In this document: positions 7,151 to 12,301 of the stretch, piece after piece
Position numbering within the stretch: position 1 is the stretch's first letter
Layout of the letters: every line of letters starts with the position of its first letter
Source: Cellvibrionaceae bacterium
GTDB taxonomy: Bacteria > Pseudomonadota > Gammaproteobacteria > Pseudomonadales > Cellvibrionaceae
Reading direction: 5' to 3'
DNA length: 12,301 bases
Assembly (NCBI GenBank): GCA_021151525.1
Contig: JAGKXD010000115.1
Span: 1 to 12,301, forward strand
Position numbers and translations under genes: made by a program
The notes under the pieces: model-generated
The model's input: the letters and a program-made list of their open reading frames with translations, nothing else
Databases searched by the model: none
What the model was told of the DNA's origin: nothing

Positions 7151-8905
7151 ATGACCCAAATGATTCCACCTGACGCATCTCCAACGTTGAAAAGCCGTTG
7201 GTACAAGGCGAGCGAACGCTGGCGCGATCAGTTATCAGGTCTGGATGCCCTCCCCCAACTCACTGTTCTCGGGCTATTTACGGGGATTCTTGCGGGCATA
7301 GTGATCGTCATTTTCCGCCTCCTCGTCGAAATCCCCTTACACTTTATTCTGCCCGACCATACCGAGAATTTTGAGGGATTAAGCAGTGGCTGGCACTTTG
7401 CCCTGCCCTTTTTAGGAGCGCTCATCTTCGGATTAGTTCTGCAAATGGTTGATAAAAAGCACTATTCAGCCAGTATCAGCCACGTTCTTGACCGTATTCA
7501 CAACCATCAGGCCCGCATGCCGCTGGGCAACTTTATCAACCAGCTTTTCGGCGGTGCTTGGTGCTTGATAACAGGTCAATCTGTCGGGCGCGAAGGCCCC
7601 GCCGTGCATCTCGGAGCAAGCAGCGGTAGCTTACTCGGCCAATGGCTAAACCTACCTAGCAACAGCCTGCGTTCACTTGCAGGTTGTGGCGTAGCTGCTG
7701 CTATAGCCGCTTGCTTTAACACCCCCATGGCTGGAGTAATTTTCGCGATGGAAGTGGTTGTTATGGAATACACAACCGCTGGCTTTATTCCCGTGATTCT
7801 CGCCGCCGTTGCTGGAACGGTTATCAACCAATTGGTATTTGGTTTTTCAACTGTATTCCACCCACCACAAGTCGCACTGAAGAGCTTATTTGAGTTGCCA
7901 TTAATGGCGATGATGGGGTTTATCATTGCAGTATTTGCAGCACTTTTTATCGAATTACAGGCATTAACCTGCAAGCTATCCCTAGGCAAGCCTATAAGCC
8001 TTCGGTTTACAGCAGCAGGCCTCCTCACAGGCGGGGCTGCTATTTTTGCGCCGCAGATCATGGGTGTGGGTTACGACACGATCAATAGTGCATTAGCAGG
8101 CAATATGGGCTTTTGGTTGTTGTTCGGAATCTTCACCGCCAAACTTTTTATCACCAGTATTAGTCTGGGCGCAGGAATTCCCGGTGGAGTCATAGGTCCA
8201 TTGCTATTTATGGGCGCCTGTGGCGGCGGAGCACTGGGAATTATCGCCAATGAACTAATGCCCAACGCTGTCAGCACAATGGGTTTCTACGTGCTATTAG
8301 GTATGGGCGCCATGATGGGTGCAGTTCTAAACGCCCCGCTCGCCGCAATGGTTGCAATTCTGGAGCTTACCTACAACCCAAATGTTATCTTCCCCAGCAT
8401 GTTGGTTGTGGTTGTGGCCTGCTTAACCACACGCTGGGTATTCCAATGTGAAGGGCTTTTTCAAACGATTTTGGCCGTGCAAGGCAAAAAAAGTAGCTTC
8501 GCCGCACACGAACAATTACTCAGCAGCACTGGCGCGCGCAGTTTGCTGGATAGACATGTCAAAATCAGCTCGACAAGCCTTGACCTCGAGCACGCAAAAA
8601 ACTTGTTGACCAATCACCCACACTGGATTGTATTGCTGGAGCCAAAGCTGTTGCTGCACCCTACAGACTTAGCCAATTATCTCAGTGACAATGAAATTGC
8701 GGCTGATACACTGCTCGACTTACTAGCAATTCCAGCGCGCCGATTGAATATGATTGAATTGGAAGATCACACCAACCTTTATCAAGCCCTACTCAACATG
8801 AACCAAGCGCAAGTCGATGCTGCCTTTATTAGAAATTCACAAACGTCTAACTTAGGCATATTAACGCGCGAGCGCATCGACAACTTTTATAAACTCCCTC
8901 ATTAA
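7151..8905 (+). CDS. ClC-family chloride channel/transporter with C-terminal CBS-like domain
   Basis: An inner-membrane anion channel or anion/proton exchanger. The 584 residues hold about ten hydrophobic segments (38-445) and a soluble tail (450-584) that looks like a degenerate CBS pair, ending in a typical GILTRERI segment. The family signature GREGP is intact at 146-150, with E148 the external gating glutamate. Other key places differ from E. coli ClcA. The GSGIP loop is not recognisable (the region reads YSASISHV, 105-112). The internal proton glutamate E203 aligns with V202. GxFxP is GVIGP (346-350). The anion-binding Y445 aligns with F437. Transport mode and ion preference are therefore uncertain. 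The ATG at 7151 has only a poor purine stretch upstream. It is first in a run with hemJ, thiE and hemL. Confidence 0.9.
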   Translation: MTQMIPPDASPTLKSRWYKASERWRDQLSGLDALPQLTVLGLFTGILAGIVIVIFRLLVEIPLHFILPDHTENFEGLSSGWHFALPFLGALIFGLVLQMVDKKHYSASISHVLDRIHNHQARMPLGNFINQLFGGAWCLITGQSVGREGPAVHLGASSGSLLGQWLNLPSNSLRSLAGCGVAAAIAACFNTPMAGVIFAMEVVVMEYTTAGFIPVILAAVAGTVINQLVFGFSTVFHPPQVALKSLFELPLMAMMGFIIAVFAALFIELQALTCKLSLGKPISLRFTAAGLLTGGAAIFAPQIMGVGYDTINSALAGNMGFWLLFGIFTAKLFITSISLGAGIPGGVIGPLLFMGACGGGALGIIANELMPNAVSTMGFYVLLGMGAMMGAVLNAPLAAMVAILELTYNPNVIFPSMLVVVVACLTTRWVFQCEGLFQTILAVQGKKSSFAAHEQLLSSTGARSLLDRHVKISSTSLDLEHAKNLLTNHPHWIVLLEPKLLLHPTDLANYLSDNEIAADTLLDLLAIPARRLNMIELEDHTNLYQALLNMNQAQVDAAFIRNSQTSNLGILTRERIDNFYKLPH

Positions 8906-8923
8906 ATTAATGCTGCGTTTACT

Positions 8924-9352
8924 ATGACATTTCTCTGGATCAAAGCTTTCCACATAATCGCCGTAATCACTTGGTTCGCGGCACTGTTTTATTTACCGCG
9001 CTTATTTGTCTATCACACCATGAGTGAAGACACCGTGAGCCGCGAACGCTTTAAAATAATGGAGCGAAAGTTACTGCGGGGAATTGCCAATCCATCCATG
9101 ATCGCCGTATTTATTTTGGGCAGCTGGATGAGCTATTTAAATTGGGATTACTACTCACATGCGACTTGGTACTGGTGCAAGTTAAGCCTGGTCACCGTGG
9201 TTGCCATTTACCACCACGCGTGCGTCGCCTACTTCAAACAATTGCGTGACGATAAGTGCACCAAGAGCCACAAATTCTTTCGCGTATTTAACGAGCTGCC
9301 GGTGTTTTTATTAGTGGGCATTGTCATTATGGTTGTTGTCAGACCTTTCTAA
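8924..9352 (+). CDS. hemJ: Protoporphyrinogen IX oxidase, HemJ type
   Basis: HemJ is an inner-membrane enzyme that oxidises protoporphyrinogen IX to protoporphyrin IX, the step before iron insertion in heme synthesis. It replaces HemG or HemY where those are absent. The 142 residues are the usual length and hold four hydrophobic helices (about 1-28, 55-72, 82-105 and 122-140). H10 in KAFHIIAVITWFA is the conserved heme-ligand histidine, and K86 in WYWCKL is the conserved lysine. The start lies 18 nt after the clc stop with no clear ribosome-binding site, so translation may depend on the upstream gene. The nearby hemL supplies the precursor of the same pathway. Confidence 0.92.
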   Translation: MTFLWIKAFHIIAVITWFAALFYLPRLFVYHTMSEDTVSRERFKIMERKLLRGIANPSMIAVFILGSWMSYLNWDYYSHATWYWCKLSLVTVVAIYHHACVAYFKQLRDDKCTKSHKFFRVFNELPVFLLVGIVIMVVVRPF

Positions 9353-9368
9353 TTTTTCGTTAACTTTT

Positions 9369-9980
9369 ATGAAAAACCAGCTCTACGCCATTACCGATTC
9401 GCAACTTATGCCCGACGAAAAACTTTTTGCGGGTGTAACAGCTGCACTAAAAGGCGGTTGCAAATACGTGCAATATCGCGATAAATCTGGCGATGAAAAA
9501 AAACGCCTGAACGATGCAAAAAAATTATTGGAATTGTGTAACCAATATAATGCCAATCTAATTATTAATGATGATGTGCAACTCGCTCACCAAACTAATG
9601 CCCAAGGCGTGCATTTGGGTCAAGACGACGGTGATGTCACCAAAGCACGCGAGCTTTTGGGCGATACCGCAATTATCGGCGTCACTTGTCACGACTCGCT
9701 TGAACTAGCAGAAAAAGCGATTGCAGATGGCGCAACCTACATTGCATTTGGTCGTTTTTTTTCATCCAACACCAAACCCGATGCACGCCCTGCTCCGCTG
9801 ACATTATTAACAGAAGCACGAGCAAAATTTCCGAATACTATGATTGCCGCTATTGGCGGCATCACAACAGAAAATGCACACCACGTATTAGCGGCAGGCG
9901 CAGATATGATTGCGGTTTGCCATAGTTTATTTGCGGCGGATGACATTACCGCGCAAACCCAAAAATTTATTACCTTGTAG
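9369..9980 (+). CDS. thiE: Thiamine-phosphate synthase
   Basis: ThiE joins the pyrimidine diphosphate (HMP-PP) and thiazole phosphate halves to form thiamine monophosphate in the cytoplasm. The 203-residue TIM-barrel shows YAITDSQL at the N-terminus, YVQYRDK (33-39) for diphosphate binding, and NDD (67-69) and GQDD (84-87) with the expected magnesium ligands D69 and D87. GVTCHDS (104-110), FGRFF, TKPDAR (135-140) and AIGGIT (161-166) follow. The frame is open back to a TTG at 9321 inside hemJ, but the ATG at 9369 gives the family N-terminus and lies 16 nt after the hemJ stop. No strong ribosome-binding site is seen. In Pseudomonas thiE also precedes hemL. No TPP riboswitch fits in the short gap upstream. 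Confidence 0.94.
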   Translation: MKNQLYAITDSQLMPDEKLFAGVTAALKGGCKYVQYRDKSGDEKKRLNDAKKLLELCNQYNANLIINDDVQLAHQTNAQGVHLGQDDGDVTKARELLGDTAIIGVTCHDSLELAEKAIADGATYIAFGRFFSSNTKPDARPAPLTLLTEARAKFPNTMIAAIGGITTENAHHVLAAGADMIAVCHSLFAADDITAQTQKFITL

Positions 9981-9988
9981 GAATTACC

Positions 9989-11278
9989 ATGAGCCGTTCT
10001 GAAGAATTATTTGCACAAGCACAAGTCCACATTCCCGGCGGAGTAAACTCACCTGTGCGCGCATTTCGCGCTGTAGGTGGTACGCCTATATTTTTTGAGC
10101 GTGCGCAAGGTGCCTATGCATGGGATGCAGATGGCAAGCGCTACATTGATTACGTGCAATCTTGGGGGCCCATGGTACTCGGTCATGCACACCCTGAGGT
10201 TATCAACACAGTTATAGAAACGGCAAAATTCGGTTTAAGTTTTGGCGCTCCCACCGAACGCGAAACAACACTCGCTGACAAGCTTTGTACGCTTATGCCA
10301 GGCATGGACATGGTGCGTTTTGTAAGCTCAGGCACCGAAGCCACCATGAGCGCGATTCGTTTAGCGCGCGCCTATACGCAGCGCGATAAAATCATTAAAT
10401 TCGAAGGCTGCTATCACGGCCATTCCGATTCCTTACTCATTAAAGCAGGCTCCGGCGCATTGACTATGGGAGTGCCCAGCTCACCCGGTGTTCCCGCCGT
10501 TTTAGCCGATCACACAATCACTCTCGATTACAATAACATTCAGCAAGTGCGCGATTATTTTGCAGAGCACGGCGATAAAGTTGCGTGCATTATTGTTGAG
10601 CCGGTTGTCGGCAATATGAATTGTGTTCCACCAATTCCAGGCTTTTTAGAAACTCTACGCGAAGTTTGCGACCAATCCGGCGCCTTATTAATTTTGGACG
10701 AAGTGATGACCGGCTTTCGCGTAAGCTACACAGGCGCACAGGGTTATTACAATATAAAAGCAGATATCACCACACTCGGCAAAGTGATCGGCGGAGGCAT
10801 GCCGGTAGGTGCCTTTGGAGGGCGCCGCGATATTATGCAAATGATTGCACCGTCCGGCCCCGTGTATCAGGCAGGAACTTTATCCGGCAACCCTGTTGCC
10901 ATGGCGGCTGGCTTAAAAACCTTGGAGCTATTAGAACAACCGGATTTTTATAAAAATCTTAGCGCGCGCACCACACAATTGGTTGAAGGCTTGCAAGCGT
11001 TAGCTGATGAAGCGGGTATTCCATTTACTACGAACCACGTGGGTAGCATGTTCGGTTTCTTTTTCACCAGCGAGAAAAAGGTCACCAATTTCAAACAAGT
11101 TATGGCGTGCGACATTCCACGCTTCAATAAATTTTTTCACGGCATGCTAAAACGCGGAATTTATTTGGCACCCGCTTCTTACGAAGCCGGCTTTATGTCT
11201 GGCGCTCATACGGATGAAGATATCCAAGCCACTTTGCAAGCCGCGAAAGAAGTATTTGCAGAGCTTATTGCCAATTAA
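9989..11278 (+). CDS. hemL: Glutamate-1-semialdehyde 2,1-aminomutase
   Basis: A PLP-dependent cytoplasmic enzyme that converts glutamate-1-semialdehyde to 5-aminolevulinate, the committed early precursor of heme in the C5 pathway. The 429 residues match the family length and sequence throughout. Visible motifs are IPGGVNSPVRAF near the N-terminus, SSGTEATM (113-120) for phosphate binding, GCYHGHSD (140-147), LDEVMTGFR (236-244) with D237 under the pyridine ring, and the PLP lysine K265 in TTLGKVIGGG. The ATG follows thiE by 8 nt, and its ribosome-binding site AGGA overlaps the thiE stop codon (TAGGA), indicating co-transcription and close coupling. It is the last gene of the clc-hemJ-thiE-hemL run. 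Confidence 0.97.
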   Translation: MSRSEELFAQAQVHIPGGVNSPVRAFRAVGGTPIFFERAQGAYAWDADGKRYIDYVQSWGPMVLGHAHPEVINTVIETAKFGLSFGAPTERETTLADKLCTLMPGMDMVRFVSSGTEATMSAIRLARAYTQRDKIIKFEGCYHGHSDSLLIKAGSGALTMGVPSSPGVPAVLADHTITLDYNNIQQVRDYFAEHGDKVACIIVEPVVGNMNCVPPIPGFLETLREVCDQSGALLILDEVMTGFRVSYTGAQGYYNIKADITTLGKVIGGGMPVGAFGGRRDIMQMIAPSGPVYQAGTLSGNPVAMAAGLKTLELLEQPDFYKNLSARTTQLVEGLQALADEAGIPFTTNHVGSMFGFFFTSEKKVTNFKQVMACDIPRFNKFFHGMLKRGIYLAPASYEAGFMSGAHTDEDIQATLQAAKEVFAELIAN

Positions 11279-11322
11279 ACTAACACATCAATTGGGTAAT
11301 AATTTTTTCGCCTGCATTTAAA

Positions 11323-11362
11323 AACTACGGCAGATCAATATCAAATTTTATCTGCCGTAGTT
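11323..11362. terminator. Long perfect hairpin after hemL, probable terminator
   Basis: AACTACGGCAGAT (11323-11335) and ATCTGCCGTAGTT (11350-11362) form a perfect 13-bp stem with a 14-base AT-rich loop, 44 nt after the hemL stop. On the plus strand no uninterrupted T-run follows. On the minus strand the stem runs into five Ts. It is the only strong structure that could end the clc-hemL operon. The loop is longer than in ordinary intrinsic terminators. Confidence 0.55.
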
Positions 11363-11607
11363 GTATCAATAAATATTTACATTCCCAAATCACATATAGT
11401 CTTGAAATATAAAATAACCACTTCTTTTGCGTGGCTTTGCTGTTTTTTAATTATTCTAAATCGTATATAAGCAAAAAAATTACCATTTCAAAATATTGCT
11501 ACCCTCCATCATCTATTTCGTTTCAGATTCACCAATATCTCTTACACTTGTAGTTGATATGTTCACTTCATTAGACTAGTTTTTATCAGGATATTTTGAA
11601 TTCAGAC
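11363..11607. other. AT-rich intergenic region without a recognisable gene
   Basis: This stretch is clearly richer in A and T than the genes around it and has no open frame with a ribosome-binding site on either strand. A weak promoter candidate for the following gene is TTGATA (11554-11559, 5 of 6) with TAGTTT (11577-11582, 3 of 6) at 17 bp. A low-quality CCAC/GTGG stem followed by a T-run near 11421-11448 might add to termination of the preceding operon. Nothing else is supportable. Confidence 0.4.
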
Positions 11608-11619
11608 GTGGGGGATACC

Positions 11620-12301
11620 ATGTTCAAGAAAAAAGAATCAACTCGCTTAGGTGAGATTCTCGTCAGTAAAGGAATAATCACACAGCAACAACTCAACCTT
11701 GCCACCCACGAACAAACCAAACGCAAGCGCCACCTAAACCTCGCCGACCCCGAGACTCAGCGCGGACTCATGATTGGTGAAATTCTGGTTGAGTTTGGAT
11801 TCATTGATCAGCTCGAATTAAAACGCGGACTCAATTGGCAACAGCGCCTGCGGCATGTATCTATTGCTATGGCGTTGTGCGCTCCATTTATGGTGTTTGC
11901 ACCTGCAGGTGCAAGTGCGCAAACTACATCGTCGTCATCGTCTTCTGTGAGCACTTCAACAGCTTTTGCACCTATAACCATCCAAGCTGAAAGTTATTCA
12001 TCAATGAGCGGAGTCCAAACTGAAACGACTACCGATACAAACGGCGGACTAAACGTTGGCTACATAGATGCGGGAGATTGGATGTCCTATGCCAATACCT
12101 CAATTAATATTCCAAAGACAGGTACCTACAAAATAACGTTTCGTGTAGCAAGCTTAAACGGTGGCGGGAGCCTTACGCTTAAAGAGGCTTCGAGTGGCAC
12201 GGCATTGGATACTTTCAATGTTCCATCAACAGGAGGATGGCAAAACTGGGTTAATGTAGTGCGTACCGTCACATTGAGTAAAGGAACCCACACATTTAAA
12301 A
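11620..12301 (+). CDS. Partial gene: MshEN-like domain, hydrophobic segment and CBM6 carbohydrate-binding module
   Basis: The reading frame is open from the ATG to the window end (227 complete codons) and lacks its 3' part. GGGGGA five bases upstream is a good ribosome-binding site. Residues 9-32 (start RLGEILVSKGII, end Q32) and 51-74 (start MIGEILVEFGFI, end Q74) each fit the 24-residue repeat of MshEN domains, which bind cyclic di-GMP in MshE/GspE-type ATPases. Eighteen residues separate the repeats. Residues 79-100 are hydrophobic after R76/R78 and end in ASA before Q101, a good signal peptidase I site. A Ser/Thr linker (102-115) leads to a CBM6-like module from 119: IQAESY, the GGLNVGYIDAGDW region and GGWQNW. 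A catalytic domain probably lies beyond the window. Function and ligands are inferred from motifs only. Confidence 0.8.
   Translation, partial: MFKKKESTRLGEILVSKGIITQQQLNLATHEQTKRKRHLNLADPETQRGLMIGEILVEFGFIDQLELKRGLNWQQRLRHVSIAMALCAPFMVFAPAGASAQTTSSSSSSVSTSTAFAPITIQAESYSSMSGVQTETTTDTNGGLNVGYIDAGDWMSYANTSINIPKTGTYKITFRVASLNGGGSLTLKEASSGTALDTFNVPSTGGWQNWVNVVRTVTLSKGTHTFK

Noticed and set aside
7576..8061. 161-codon open frame on the minus strand inside clc
   Set aside because: It is a shadow of the conserved ClC coding sequence, has no ribosome-binding site, and its product resembles no family that I know.
9353..9368. Possible TPP riboswitch ahead of thiE
   Set aside because: Only 16 nt separate hemJ and thiE and no conserved thi-box sequence is present; thiE seems to be expressed from the upstream operon promoter.
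10621..10953. 110-codon frame shifted within hemL
   Set aside because: HemL is intact and conserved across this stretch; the second frame is incidental.
11379..11600. Small RNA or short gene in the AT-rich gap
   Set aside because: No promoter/terminator pair of good quality and no frame with a ribosome-binding site could be identified.

Overview
The window looks like chromosomal DNA of a gammaproteobacterium. The Fe-S, arginine, heme, thiamine and tyrosyl-tRNA synthetase proteins are all of the Pseudomonas/E. coli type. The order tyrS, M23 peptidase, anmK, erpA, bactofilin, DUF6776 protein, argC matches, as far as I recall, the P. aeruginosa PA0668-PA0662 block, where an rRNA operon follows the tyrosyl-tRNA synthetase gene. 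The secreted CBM6 protein at the right edge suggests a polysaccharide degrader such as Cellvibrio or a relative. The genus is inference; no rRNA sequence is in view.

Left part (1-4263). A leftward stable-RNA promoter (TTGCAA, 17 bp, TATAGT, GC-rich discriminator) points out of the window, probably into an rRNA operon. tyrS is on the minus strand. Divergent from it, an inner-membrane-anchored M23 endopeptidase and anmK overlap by one base (TAATG). One cuts peptidoglycan; the other phosphorylates the anhydro-MurNAc released during wall turnover.

Middle (4264-7018). The minus strand carries argC, which ends in a strong hairpin terminator, then a DUF6776 membrane/coiled-coil protein, a bactofilin and erpA. 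A near-perfect IscR type-1 site overlies a promoter directly in front of erpA, overlapping the end of the bactofilin gene. This suggests erpA is controlled by Fe-S status separately from its upstream neighbours.

Right part (7151-11278). Four tightly spaced plus-strand genes, clc, hemJ, thiE and hemL (gaps 18, 16 and 8 nt), look like one operon joining two heme-synthesis steps and one thiamine step to a ClC-type anion transporter with an atypical ion pathway.

Right edge (11279-12301). An AT-rich gap begins with a long perfect hairpin. It is followed by a gene cut by the window end, reading without a stop from 11620. Its product starts with two 24-residue motifs of the MshEN type (c-di-GMP-binding domain of GspE/MshE ATPases), then a hydrophobic segment with an Ala-X-Ala site, a Ser-rich linker and a CBM6 module. 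This cytoplasmic-sensor-like domain in front of an exported sugar-binding protein is the most unusual object here.

Three genes (erpA, argC, thiE) are given internal start codons chosen from ribosome-binding sites and family N-termini, not their longest possible reading frame.
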